Part shown: positions 13,662 to 26,900 of the stretch, piece after piece
Layout: every line of letters begins with the position of its first letter
Position numbering within the stretch: the first letter of the stretch is position 1
From: Todiramphus chloris collaris
Lineage: Eukaryota; Chordata; Aves; Coraciiformes; Alcedinidae
Assembly: GCA_025345505.1 (NCBI GenBank)
Contig: JANVCC010000014.1
Coordinates: 1,664,595 to 1,728,594 of the forward strand
DNA length: 64,000 bases
Direction of reading: 5' to 3'
Notes under the pieces: model-generated
The model's input: only the letters and a program-made list of their open reading frames with translations
Database searches by the model: none
Told to the model about the DNA's origin: nothing
Translations under genes and position numbers: made by a program

Positions 13662-14166
13662 GTACCCACAGGTACAGCATGACATTTACGTGCGTAGCAC
13701 CCCGGGGAGGGGGTGACACCCACGCATCTGTAGCAACCGTGGGATGGGGTGATGCCCACGCCCTAGTGACACAGCCACGTCCAAGCATACACCACGACCT
13801 AGGTGACCGCGTGTGCGTAGCGCTGGTGACACCTGTGCATAGGCAGTGGCTGTGGGACGAGTGACACCCACACAGCACCGGGACATCCACGGATGGGGGT
13901 GACACCCGTGGACGAGGTGACATCAGGGGCCGGCCAGTGGGGCTGAAAGGCAGCCCTGTGCGCGCTGTCGGGGGACGGCTGCGCTGTAATTTTACGGTCC
14001 CGCGAAGTCAAGCCTAATATTTATTTCCCGAACAAACAGCGGTTCTGTCTCGGGTTTAATAGACCCGTCCTCCAGACAGCAGCAAAAAAAAAAAAGAAAA
14101 AGCACCAGTTCTGCCAGAGAAACTAATGAGACCTTCGAAATAAGTTTGTCCGGGAGCAGCGAAGGA

Positions 14167-14186
14167 AAATAAATAAATAAATAAAT
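14167..14186. repeat. (AAAT)5 microsatellite
   Basis: Five uninterrupted AAAT units. Confidence 0.95.
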
Positions 14187-14756
14187 CAATTAAACCCCAA
14201 CGCGGCCAATGCCAAGGAAAATACACTTACCTAGTAAAGCATGAGTAATAAGTGGCACTTTTTACAGCGTGAAGATATAACTTTTCGTGCAAATGCCAAA
14301 TAAGGCTCCGTGCGAAAGGTGGACGGCCCTTTCTACTGAGGGTTGGGGTTCCCCCCCCCCTCCCCTCCTCTTGCTTTCCTTTCTTTTCCTTCTCAAGACA
14401 CACGAGTGTTTTCCCCAGCGCCTGGTTTGCAGGAGCCTGTTTATGGGGCTGAGCTCCCGCTACACCCCGCGCAGCCTGACTCTGGTTCCTTCGGCCGTTA
14501 AGATGAAACGAGAAGGGAATGGAAAAAAACAGGAGCGAGACTTTCTATTTTGAAAAGGTTAAAAATATCTATTTTCAGACACCAGCCCAGGAAGTGCTGG
14601 GGGTGAAGCGATGCAGTGGGATGGGATGAGTAAACAAGCACCGGGACGTGCCGGGCAGCGTGGGAGCCGTGGCTCCAGGGACGCTCATGGGGACAGGGAC
14701 ATCATGGGCCACCATGAGCCATGGACATGGCTGCAAGGAGATGGAAAGAGTTGCAG

Positions 14757-15120
14757 GGGGATGCTCAGCCCCAAGGGAAGATGCTCAGCATCAGTACAGA
14801 TGCTTAGGCCCAAAGGAGGGTGCTCAGCACCAAGGTGGGACGTTCAGCTCTGAGGAAGGGTGCTTCAGCTCCACTGAGGCTGCTCAGATACAAAGGAAAA
14901 CGCTCAGCCACAAGATGGGATGCTCAGCCCCAAGACTGGGTGATGCTCAGTCTTGAGGAAGGGTGCTCAGCACCCATGGAAGATACTTAGCATGGAGAAA
15001 GTGTGCCCAATGCTGAGGATGCTTAGTACCTAGGCAGGTAGCTCAGCACCTGTGGGCCCCAGGGTGCTCAATATTCAGGGTGGGGGATGCTCAGCACCCA
15101 GGAGGGACATACATCACTCA
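14757..15120. repeat. 25-bp minisatellite, GATGCTCAGC type
   Basis: About a dozen imperfect units of the form GGATGCTCAGCACCAAGG recur every 24-26 bp. Copies are diverged from each other. Confidence 0.85.
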
Positions 15121-16576
15121 GGCAGAATGCCTTACCTCCCCCAGCATCAGGGTCTTGGTGCCCTCATAACTCAACGAGTAAGATGGGATGAGATGCTTGG
15201 CTGTTGCACATGGGACCCACTGCAGGAGTGGGATATGGGAGGGGGAGACGTCGGATCCACTGTGGGAGGAGGATGCAGGAAAAACATCTCCAAAATCCCA
15301 CATATGCTTTTTCTCCTTGCATTTTCGCTCCTCTCTACCAAGTGGAAGGTCCTGGTGACGCTCTCCAGCCTGGCTCTGTGACCCTTTGCCCTCATCCCTT
15401 GCCCGAGTTGGGCATCATCTGCTTTGGGTTTTCTGCAGACATTGAATGTGCCAGAGCATGTAGCAGTGAACACCTCCCAGGGAAAAGTCCCAACTCAGAG
15501 GACACCACCTTGGGGCTTAAATATTATTGCCATGATTTTGCACAGGTGCCAGTTTGATTTCCAGACGTGTGGATGCTGAATGGGACTCAAGGTCTCTGGT
15601 CCAAGCCTCAAGGCAGGGCCAGCTTCAATCTGAAATCCAGTTACAAAATTAGAGCAAAGGCTCAAGGGTTTCCCCAGGTGAGTTGTTCTGGTGTGCTGCC
15701 GGTTTCCAAACTGGGAGATTTTGGGATGCAAAGGGCAGCTTCGAGGTGCTGAACTCCCTCCTCCAGGCCCTGCAGAAGATACAGTTGAAGAGGGGAAACC
15801 GCCTAAAAAAAAAAATCAAATCATGAATTAAGACATGATTTGTGCACAGTTCCTGGTAGGACATGAGATGAAGATATCAAATAAAGGCAACAAAAAGTTC
15901 TGCTTAAACTCAGCATCTTTGGTGTCTTGCAGCCAGGGGACAACACCACCAACAGAATAACCCATAACCTTCCTTAAAGTCAAGAACTGGGGAGGGGTGA
16001 TGAACTAGACCTTGTCACTGGTTACTGTGGTCCATCTTGCTCCAGGAATGCTCTTCCCTACCCTGGTATGGCACTTGGAGCTTAGACAAGGCTTGAGAGA
16101 GTCTCTTTTGATGTTTTTTTCCCAAAACTCACTTGGACTTCAGCCCCACTACCTGGCCTTTAATCCTGTCCTTCCACCCAGCCCCACCCCACTGCCCACC
16201 TAGGATCAGCAGGACCATCTCCATTTTCTCAAAAGCAGCCACCAAAATACCTGAAAGGATCAGTCTATACAAGTTGTAACCCTGAATTTCTCCTAGCCAC
16301 CTTGCAGAGTTGTCAGGTCATGAATGCGCAGCTCTTGGCGACTGGGAAAGATGTTTTAGGTTTTTAAAGCATCATAAGCCTAAGGGTCTGGAAGCAGTGG
16401 TTCCTTGGGGGCACTCTCTGAACTCCCTATATCTCCAGCACCTTTTCCCAAGGCTCAGAGGAGCCATCATGGGCCGATTCAGCAGCAGTTTCCTTGTGAT
16501 GGGGATGCTGGCGCAGCAGCCTGTGTTGCTGGCTATGGCCACCAGCAGCTTTGCTGTTTGCTCTCACAGCAAGCTA
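15121..16576. other. Intergenic, nothing recognised
   Basis: Unique sequence. The longest frame is 117 codons with no family resemblance. Confidence 0.5.
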
Positions 16577-16894
16577 TGAGAATCTGTGAACAGTTTGCAT
16601 TGGGAGGGACATTTCAAGCTCATCTCATCCAACCCACCTGGAGGGAGCAGGGACATCTGCAGCTAGAGCAGGTTGCTCAGAGCCCCAGCCAACCTGACCT
16701 GGAATGGTTCCAGGGATGGGGCATCGACCACGTCTCTGGGCAACCTGGGCGAGGGTCTCATCACCCTCAGCATCAAAACTCTCTTCCTTCTCTCTAGTCT
16801 GGATCTCCCTCTTTTAGTTTCAAACCATCACCCCTTGTCCTGTCGCAAGAGGCCCTGCTCAAAAGCCTGTCCCCATCTTTCTGACAGGCTCCCT
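16577..16894 (-). mobile_element. CR1 fragment
   Basis: The tail is decayed. The body includes GGGCATCGACCACGTCTCTG and the CCATCACCCCTTGTCCTGTC block. Confidence 0.9.
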
Positions 16895-18724
16895 TTTGAG
16901 AGGGGACCAGAAGAGACTCAGGGTCTGACCCACGCAGCACCAAATGCACAAACCCTTTTTCTCTCAACTCTGTGTGCCTTGGGAACAGAAGCCAAAGCAA
17001 GATAAACCCAGCAGGACCGCACTGTGTTGACCCAGTTTGACCCACTGATTTCAGTACTTTTTAAATCCTTCCCCAGCTGAAGCGAACACTGCTTGGGAGA
17101 GACAGACTGGGTGCAAGCCTCTGTCGAGCTTCCACAGGGATGTCAGCGTCGAGGGCTGCGGACACTGTGACCCACTGCCACCAAAGTGGACCCCAAAGTC
17201 GCAGGGCGTGCCCCAAACCCAGCCCAGCAGCACCCATGCCTCATACGCACCCCGGGGTGCTACAGCCCAGTCCCTAGAGCTGGGGAAAAGCGAGGTGCTG
17301 ACGTACAGCCCTGGCAAGCACCCGCTTCCCCCTCCACCGGCGTCGGGCCTCGCTGAGCTGCTGAGTTTTGCTTCCTTTTAAGGCCCTGCTCCCCTCGCTG
17401 GTATCTGGAGCCGAGCTGGCATCGCCTGTGGGGAGAACAAAACAATTCCCTGCGCGCCACTGGGACACCCTCCTGCCCAGCTGGGTTGTTTCTTATCCCA
17501 GGTTTGCACCCAGCAGCGCTCCTCTGTTTTTCTTTAACTAGATAAAGGGCAGGCAGCCCTGGAGCGGGAAACACTGAGGGGGTTTTAGAGGGTTTTATTC
17601 CCAGCAGGCTCTGTCCTGCAGGAAGGAGGGTTGTAAATCAGCTCAAGAACAAAGGATGGGGATTTTTTTAATCCCTCAGGAGCAGCCCCTTCCCAGGACA
17701 CACAGAGCTGCTGGTTCACAGGCACCTCGTGCAGTGCATCAATAGTTTTACACCAGAGTATCCGACAATCCCTCCAGCTTCACAACCCCACCTGGAAAAT
17801 AGGGATGAAGCTCCCTCCATCTGAAAAAAAAAGTCTTTCAGGGAGCTGGAGCAAAGACACACTCTAAAATGGGGTATTTAGCAGAGAATATTAAATGAAC
17901 AAACATCCTCTCCCACTGCTTCTTCTGATGCATTGCTCCTCTGAGGGTGTAAACATGGTTGGAAGGGAAATGCAGGGGTAAGAAGAAAGGAAATCCCCCA
18001 GAAGAGTTCAGGTTTGGACCCTGAGCACCATGAACACCAAGTCTTGAGCCAGCTGCAAGGCAGGAGATGTACTCCTTGCTCCAAGAGAAACTGCCTAGCT
18101 TTGAGCTGCACGGAGCTGTCACCACTCCAACATTTTGCCCCCCACCAGCTTCCAGGTGCCAAAATCAGTGACAACTACCCCACGGCAGCAAGAGGGAACC
18201 TTCCCCCTTTAACCAGCAGCTCAGGGACCCAGCCCCGTTCCTCGGATCCACAGAGCACCTGGGGACGCTCCAGCCTTGCCAAGGGGGCATCCAGGGACCT
18301 GAGGCCCCCCTGGGGCTGGCAGCCCATGAAGTGCAAGAGGAGGGAGTATTAGATCATGATTTTTGAAGTCTGAAGTTTGCCTATGTCCTGCTTCTTCAGA
18401 CATTAAGTCATTTTCCTGAGGAAGTCGCCTATGACGTTGATCTGGTTATAGAGGGAGCCGGGGTGGAACAGCAAGCTCCGGCTAGACCACGGTAGAGGTG
18501 AGGTAGCACCAGGACACCACATCCTGTCAACATGTGCCATAGAAATAAGACTCAAGGGGTCAATTCAATACAGATCCCGATAGTTTGAGATGTTCTCACT
18601 CACATTTCAGCTGCCCTAAAATGCTTGGTTTAACTCTTCCAGCCCTGGTTTTGATGGAAGAACTCTTCATGCACTTCCCCAGTGACACTGTTCCATGCAA
18701 TCAAACATCACAGCAACCCCTGGC
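16895..18724. other. Intergenic downstream of POLD3
   Basis: It includes a moderately CpG-rich block at 17.3-17.55 kb. No exon is supported. Confidence 0.45.
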
Positions 18725-18744
18725 AATCAGGATGTAGCACATCT

Positions 18745-18750
18745 TTTAAT
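18745..18750 (-). promoter_or_regulatory. Candidate distal poly(A) signal of POLD3
   Basis: The gene strand reads ATTAAA, followed 30-50 bases on by a GT-rich stretch (ggggttgctgtgatgtttg). It would give a 3' UTR of about 2 kb, similar in scale to mammals. Confidence 0.35.
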
Positions 18751-19696
18751 GAATAGCAAGGGCAAAAGAAAAAAAAAAAAAATCCCTGTTTAATGGGTTT
18801 TGTTACTTATCGCTTTTCAAAATACACCCCCAATTCTACCAAGAAAAAACAACGAAACAAAAAGAACAAACCCAAAACAGAAATGCTACTGTGGTATTTT
18901 TTGTTTGAACAGTTAAATTTTCTTCATAAAAGTCAAAACAAGGTTGTTCCTTTGTTCCCCATGGACTTCTGACACCCATACCACTCCAACACACCACGAA
19001 AGCAATTCTGCCTCCCTCACCCATGTTCCCATTATTGTTGCTCTAAGTCCCCAGTTCAGAAAATCCGGAGTTTTAGTCCCTAACGCTTGTGGGGGAGCGT
19101 GCTGGGCTACAAGGTCACCCTTGAACAGCCCTGAGAACAGCAATCTCGGCAGTGAGCAGCTGAACCCACCCAGACAGGACACAGACCCTGAGATGTTGCT
19201 GGTTTTAAGTAAAGTCTCTCGCATCTGCCTGGGGGTGATGTGACTTCAATCAAGTTGACTGTTGGGCACTACTAGGTGCACGTTCAAACTTCTCGAGTCA
19301 CCAACCTGATCTCCTGGTCAGAATGAGTGTGGAAATACACTTGGGTTGTCTCTTTTGCTGGCCCTAGGTTGGAATCCTTCAGCTGGATGCCTGCAGCCAT
19401 ATATTTCTTCCTTGGTGACACTCTCCAGACTTTACCTACCTTTCTGCCGACCACAAACACTTTATAAACTAGTATGCACATAAATTTCCATAGATTGGCT
19501 TAACACCACTCGGAAACAACCACTGATTACATCAGTTGCCCATTTGGAAGCAGTCACCAGGCCAAGCTTCAGAAACGCTCAGGACCCACCCTCTAGAAAA
19601 TCTGGCCTTTTACATGGCTCTATCAAATTTAGCAGGAGAAAACCAGAAGGCGTCCAAAAAGGACGACTCACTGCTGATTAACGAGGCTGCAGTGCT

Positions 19697-19702
19697 TTTA
19701 TT
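19697..19702 (-). promoter_or_regulatory. Candidate proximal poly(A) signal of POLD3
   Basis: The gene strand reads AATAAA about 1 kb after the stop codon. The downstream sequence is less GT-rich than at 18745, so use is uncertain. Confidence 0.3.
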
Positions 19703-20737
19703 CATCTCCCATAACTGGTTCCTCGGGACCGTCTGCTGTGATGCTTCCTTCAGCAGGCAGATGACGAGATGTCCTAGAAAACAACTCTTCTGTTGTCTGG
19801 TTTATGCCTGTAAAAAACAACTCTTCAGGCAACCAGAAAAATCTACAGAACCAAAACACAGTGGGCAACTCTTGCCAGAGAATGGCAGTGGATACCTGAC
19901 TGGTGTTATCAGCAGTGCCCTCCAATCACCCTTCCCTTTGATTCATTAACTTCCACTGTTAAAGAAAGACACAGTTGCTTTCCCAATACCAGTGAAGCCT
20001 TCCCCTAATTACACTGGAGCCAATTGTGTGGAAAGCCTCAAAGATGTTTTTTGAAAGGACAGAGACCCAACAGTGTCCCGGGCTATAATTAGGCATCTGA
20101 GCCATTTGCAGAGGATACGTTCAAGGAGGAAATGGGCAGGAGAATTTTATATGCGTTGCTTTGTCCAAAAAAAAGATGATGAAAGGCAGAGCAAAAAATA
20201 TTTACCAGTCTTAGGGGGGAAATTGAGTTCATTTCGTTCAGTTAAAGCTGAAGCAGATGTTCAGTATTGGTGCGTACGCCTGAATATCTGCTACGTCACA
20301 GCTTCTAACCAACAAGCACATTTAGATCGATGTGAAGAGCTGGGGGTGTAAAAAGAGGAGGGGGAAAGAAGCACCACAACTAAACTAATTTAATCCATCG
20401 TGGAACGGGCCTTGAGCAAGGAACAGGCGAAGAGACGAATTAAAAAAATAAAATATCCTGTGAATAGCTTCACATTCTTTGAAGAGTTCCTGTAGATTTT
20501 GCTCCTAGCTGGCGATTCCCACACCGCTCCGTGAAGACAGTTGAAATTATTGCAGTAACAAATAGAACTTTTCTCAGGTACAAGATCTAGTCCAGAGGGC
20601 TTACTTACACAGTAAGCAAGATAGCTTACGTAACTGAAGATTGCGTGATGTTCTCCTCCAGTGTGGCAGATTTCAGAAAGCCACCCAGAAAGAGCAATGC
20701 TCCCAAGCTGCCAAGAGGACCAGGACAAAGATCCAGT

Positions 20738-20943
20738 TCATTTCTTCTGAAAAAAACCCATGATGGAGACCTGTTTGTTGGCTCTGCTGGCAGTGGCTGC
20801 CCCTTTCTTCAGGTTCTTCCTTTCTTCCTTTGGTTCTTTCTTCACAGGCAGAGCAGGCTGTTTCTGTGCAGCTGGTGGCTTGGACTTGGAGAAGTCATCC
20901 TCGCTATCTGTACAGGATTCACTTTCATAAACCTTCTCGGTCA
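20738..20943 (-). CDS. POLD3: POLD3 terminal coding exon 12 with PCNA-binding box (residues 396-463)
   Basis: It begins [20 protein letters not shown] and ends [13 protein letters not shown]-stop. QxxIxxFF is the PCNA-interacting motif. Human has QVSITGFF. A second conserved block, [10 protein letters not shown], lies just before it and resembles a sumoylation-type VKKEP site. Confidence 0.97.
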
Positions 20944-23900
20944 CTGGTTAAAAGAAAAAAAGAACAAATGATGATGATTAAGCCTGTGTACCAAAGAGCA
21001 CAGGCCTCCCCACTACTGCCTTCCCACTGGAAAGGAGCATTTTGGGTTCAAAGAATTCAGTCCATTGGTCAAGGTTATGTAATAGAGACAGATTACTGGA
21101 GTGGATTCCATACACTAGGGCAAACTGCATTCTGTCTTTGGAAGGGACCTCTGGAGCTCATCTCGTCCAGCCTACTCTGATCCACCCAGAGAGGGTGCCC
21201 AGGATCACATTGTCCAGGTGGGTTTGGAATCTCTCCAGAGAAGGAGACTCCACAGCCTCTCTGGGCAGCCTGGGCCAGTGCTCCATCACCCTCACAGCAA
21301 AGAAATTTCTCCTCGGGTTCAGAAGGAACCTCCTGGGCTCCAGTTTGTGCCCATTGCCCCTTGTCCTGTCACTGGGCACCACTGACAAGAGTCTGACCCC
21401 ATCCTCTTGATCCCTACCCTTTAGCTATTGATGAGGACTGATCAGATCCCCTCTCAGTCTTCTCTTGTCCAGGCTAAACAGCCCCATGGCTTTCTGCCTT
21501 TCCTTAGCAGAGAGGTGCTACAGTCCCCTCAGCATCTTTGTAACCTGTGCTGAACTCTCTCCAGTAGCTCCTTGTCTCTCTTGACAGGCGAAGCCCAGAA
21601 CTGGACCCAATACTCATGAGGTGGCCTCCCTAGGGCAGAATACAGGCGGGGGGAGAACCTCCCTTGACCTGCTGGCCATGCTGTTCTTCCCACACCCCAG
21701 TGCATTAAGAATCCCAAAATTAAGCTCCTACTAAGCTTCCAGAATGGTGAGCTTTAACGTCATCCAGCTCTTTCAGAACATCTTGATGTCACCACATGCA
21801 TTCATTTGCAGGCCATATGCACACCTTAAACAGGGAAGGGCCCTTGAGTGGACTGTTTCCTCTCCAAACCTATTCAAGCATCCTCGTCTAGAAACAAGGC
21901 CCAACTGCACTGAAGACCTCCACAGCTAAACCAGTTCTTTACCAGAGACTGACCCACAGCCATCAATTTGTCCTGCAGAGGCTGCCAAGCAGCTATTCAG
22001 AAGTGATGAATCTGAATGCAATCAGAATCCATTAGGTTAGCATTAGATGCTAGAACATCTATTTTACAATTAAAAACTATCATCCTGACTTTCACAGGGG
22101 ACAAAGCAAACAGATTGTCCGCAGAATCTGGGCAGTCTTTTCTAACCTGTCCTGTCTCTTGTTCCTTGGAGGAGAGACCGACCCCCACCTGGCTCCAAAC
22201 TCCTTTCAGGGAGTCGTTGAGAGAGAGAAGGTCTCCCCTGAATCCAGACAAGACAACCCAGAAACAGACCCAGCCTTCCCTCACCAGCATCATGAACATC
22301 AGATAGTCAGGGAAGAGTGAAGCAAACATAGTGTATCTCAGAGACGAGAGCAGATGCACAGAACCTTAGGGGTGGCTTCTTTCTGTACAGGTGGGTGAGC
22401 AGAGTGAAGATAAAGAAATCTCAAACCCACGAGATCTCAAACCACGGGCACTGACCCCAGGGGGATTGCCAGCTCACTGCTGTCAGTGGCCGGCGATGGA
22501 AAGCTCAGGAATATAAAACAGCGCTCACGGAAATTCAACTGGAGTCAGCTCCACAGATGTCAGCCATCGTTAGATACTAGTAAATGTTGTTGTATCACCT
22601 TTCCCAGCAGTGTTCTGGGATTCTTCTAGTAAGCCATTTTTCTTCAGCAACTGTATTCTTTTAAACAGATGTCCTAACTTCCTTTCTGCTGGGAAATTGG
22701 CTTTCACTTGCATTAATGCATCAAATTAAATAAGGCTTTCTACGTAATCAGAGACCGGGAAGAGGAATGCTATGAAACCCTGCCCTGCAGCACTAGCAGA
22801 TGCTTCAGTGGGGACCATAAACCCAACTAACCCTCCTTCAGAGGCAACTGGTTTGTCAAGTGAGCAGCTTTAACAGACCACTGGCCACCCAATGAGCTTT
22901 AAAAAGTTATCTCCCCTATCAGTAATTGCTGGCAACTCTGAAATCCCCACTTGATCCCTTCCAATTGCAAGATAACACAGTTTAGATCAACTTTTACTGA
23001 GCTCTCAGGTGAACTCAAAAACTGGGTATTTGTGGCAGCTATGGGCACACAGACAGACAGCTACTGATACTCAGCTCACAGCCAGACTTGCTAAATCACA
23101 ATAACTCAAATTATGTCAGCTCTAAGCTTAAAACAGTCCTGTAAGATGAATGTCATAGAATCACAGAATGGTTTGGGTTGGAAGGGACCTTAAAGATCAT
23201 CTCGTTCCACCCCACCTACCATGGGCAGGGACACCTCCCACTAGAACAGGTTGCTCAAAGCCCCATCCAACATGGTCTTGAACAAATCCAGGGACCGGGC
23301 ACCTACACCTTCCCTGGCAACCTGTTCCAGGGTCTCACCACCCTCAGAGTGAAGAACTTCTTCCTAACTTCTAATCTCAATCTCCCCTCTTTCAGTTTGA
23401 AGCCATCACCCCTCGCCCTATCACTACAAGCCCTGGTAAGAAGTCCCTCCCCAGCTGTCTTGTAGGCCCCCTTGAGATACTGGAAGGCTGCAAGAAGGTC
23501 TCCCAATTTACCCACAATGTGCACATATATATTCCCATATGCAAATACACACATTTCCTTTCAAGCTTTGGATAGTGCAAGGTAGACATGGACCAGTTTA
23601 AACCTCAGTAATTCCCCTTTGCCACAGACAAAGAGCAGGCACTCGACTGAGCCCCAGCTGATGCACGGCAACATGCCTTGTGCTGAACTCCACAGATATT
23701 TTAATTGCTCAATTTCCCTCAGGGCTAATCCCAAAATTAGTTTTGCTTTTTGACACTGATTCCTTGCGATTGTGAAAAAGATCACTGAAAATCATGGAGA
23801 AATACAAAGTCCAGTCTAATCCTAATATTAGGATTTGACACCTCTTAAAAGCTAGTCCCTGTTAAAAAAAAGTAGCAGGTAAAAATACCCACATATTTCA

Positions 23901-26900
23901 AAAAATAATAAAAATTTACATTAGCACAGGATATTTGCAAGTTGTTTAGCCTTCGACTGATTAGATGTGGGCACAGGAAGGCCAGGGAAGGGAGGTGGGG
24001 GGGGGGGGGAAACCAAAACAGATAACCAGACAGCAAGTTCTGTGCAACAAACTGGTGGGCTTAGGATCTCCTCCCTGTGCAGCTACCAAAGCATCTAGAT
24101 TTCACAAGAGACTATTAAACCCCTTGGGGGTGGTGAGAAGAGGAAAAAAAAGTCTGATCTTCCCAGCCTTGGTACGTTTGGGAAGGGCAGAACATGCAGG
24201 GAAGAGAAGCCTTTGCTGGAAGCTGAACCCAGAACGGTTGTAACTGTGAGCTCTGGATGCAGACCTTGTTCAGCCAAACTCACCACAGCTCATGCCTTTT
24301 TTGTTCCAAGTGTTGTAATGCTTCTATCTGGGATGGGAAGGCAAAACACCCCAAGAACTTTGTGTAAGTCCAGTTCTTCAACAATCACAGAATCATAGAA
24401 TCATTCTGTTTGGAAAAGACCTTCAAGAGCATTGAGTCCAACCAGTAACCCAGCACTGCCACTAAACCATGTCCCTCAGCACCACATCTCCACAGCTTTG
24501 AAACCCCTCCAGGGATGGGGACTCCATCACTACCCTGGGCAGCCTGGGACAGGCCTTGACAGCCCTTGCAGGGAAGAAATTGTTCCTCATGGCCAACCTA
24601 AACCTCCTCTGGTACAACCTGAGGCCATTTCCTCTTGTCCCGTCACTTGTTCCTTGGGAGAAGAGACTGACCCCCACCTGGCTCCAACCTCCTTTCAGGA
24701 AGCTGCTGAGAGTGAGGTGGCCTCCCCTGAGCCTCCTTTTCTCCAGGATCAACAACCCCAGGTCTCTCAGCCGCTCCTCACCAGACATGTGCTCTAGACC
24801 CTTCCCCAGCTTTGTTGCCCTTTTCTGGACACACTCTAGCCCCTCAATGTCCTTCTTGGAGCAAGAAGCAGCAAAATAATAATCCAGTACTCCAGATTTC
24901 AGTTGCTAACAGAGCCCATTGATGAGTTACTTTCTATTTCTTTAAAGGAGACACAAAGTTAACAGGAAAGACAAGATACAACTGTACAGACAGGTGCAAA
25001 CAGACAAAAGCTGACTCATGTCCAGGCAGCTCCAAGCCTGGGCCAAGCAAGCCTGTATCTATCTATGCTTATACACCACGACAAAGCTGCACCACAGCAA
25101 CAGGTCTTCTCCTAGAACTGGCTGAGCACCCTGAACATCCCCACAGATCAGCAGTGCTGAAGAACATTAAGCATCCCATACAACTAAGCTGACAACAGCA
25201 TTACAAAAAAAACACACTCTGTGCTCTTAAAAGTTTCAAAGCCTTTACAAAAGTAAAAAAACCAACAAGCAAACAAACCAAAAACGCTTGTCAATGCCTG
25301 AAGCTCTGATTCAATGTCAGGACAGAGAGGAGGAAGTAAGTACAGTGGTGTTATTCAGCTTTCTCCAGACAACAGGAGGAAGCATTGCCCAGTTGGGACA
25401 GAATGCAAAGCCTCTGGCTCTCAGTGTTTGATAAGGATGGCTCTCACTTGAAAGCAGAGCCATCTTTATCAGAAACAACAACCCTATCAAGGATTTAAGC
25501 CCCAACTTATTCCTCATTTATTTAGAATACTTAAAGTTTGTGTTAACATATAATCAAGCTCTGCTGCACAGCTCTGGACTTATCCCCAAAAGAAAACAAA
25601 AAACCAAAATAAACTTATCCCAGCCAGGCCCCTCCCTGCACCATCTTCAAAAGCTGGTAGCTTTGGAGAGCAGAGCAAATGAAGAAGATGCTCATGCTGG
25701 CAGGAGGGAAGGGAGAATAACTGAAAGAAAATCTGTGAATAAGCAAAAGAGAACAAGGAGTCAGCTACAGCTTCATGACTTCCTACACAGGCCTTCGCCA
25801 AAAGGAAGTTATCTCAATCTGGGGGCATGAGGTTGAAGGGAAATAAAGTGATTTTTTTGAACCTCTTTCAACCCCAGACAGCAGCAGTCACCTCTGTGCA
25901 GAGGAGGAAGTATAAGACCAAATCAGCATGCCCAGTTAATGATGATGGGGAACCAGGGCCCTCACAACCAGCAGGAGAGCCAGAGCCTGAAATCATCACT
26001 GAGTCCCTGTCGTATGACAGCCTCCGTAATTTGCACAAAGACATTGTGCGACGGGGGCGTGAGGCTTATACAACCTGGTTACTTCGGGTTTGGGACCTTA
26101 TGGGCAAAGGTGTGCAACTGGATGGGGGTGAAGCGAAGTATTTGGGATCCTTGACCCAGGACCCAGGTGTAGATCAGGTATTTGTGAGGGAGCCAGGGCC
26201 CCTTTCTCTCTGTGAGCGGCTTTTAACGAGTGTGAGAGAAAGATTTGTTCATAGAGAGAGAATGCAGGAGTACCATCATAAAATGCAGTGGAAGACACTC
26301 GAGGAAGCAATCCAACAGCTAAGAGAAGTGTCAGTGTTAGAGGTACTCTTTGGGAGGGATGGACAGCATGATAATGACCCCGACCAAGTCAAGTGCACAG
26401 GGCAGATGTGGAACCTGGCAAAACTAGGGCCACAGCAATACGCCACTTTCATTGCACCCATTAATGCTGAGGACAACCGAGAAACAGTGGGCTCCATCGC
26501 CAACAGGTTCAGGTATTATGAGAGTACGATCAATGGCCCAGTGAAGGCTCATGTCTCTGCTGTGGTTAGGGACCTCAAGGAGAAGCTGCCTTTGTGGTGG
26601 AGAGAAGTCGTCCCCACTGCATCTTCCTGCTCTCCTTCTACCCCTGCTGCCTCCCGAGGATCCTGCTGGACACCAGGATCAGCTTGGATAGAGGTTGTCC
26701 CTGCTGCGTCTCCTGCTTCTCCTTCTGCCCCTGCTGTCTCCCAGGGATCCTGCTGGACACCGGGACCGGCTGCCCAGGGGGGTTTGTGAAGTGGGCTTTC
26801 TGTCAGCCGTTGCCACGTGAGGCCTGAGCTGGCTCCGGGGCATCGGGGAGACCATCAAGCCCTCCCTGCTCACCTGGAGCCGCCCGAGAGGCTGGCACTG

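Larger units (their letters stand above)
12478..13925. repeat. Diverged 37-bp minisatellite array, interrupted twice by CR1
   Basis: The unit is roughly GACAAGGTGACATCTGTGTG followed by CACGTAGTGACCTTGGG, about 37 bp. Many degenerate copies occupy 12478-12997, 13123-13555 and 13662-13925. Long open frames on the minus strand (12219-12812, 12340-12948) follow from the repeat and do not indicate genes. Confidence 0.85.
18725..20737 (-). other. POLD3: Probable POLD3 3' untranslated region
   Basis: No interspersed repeat and no other gene was seen between the stop codon and the distal poly(A) candidate. The absence of CR1 over 2 kb, against frequent CR1 on both sides, fits transcribed sequence under constraint. 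Its end is inferred. Confidence 0.45.
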
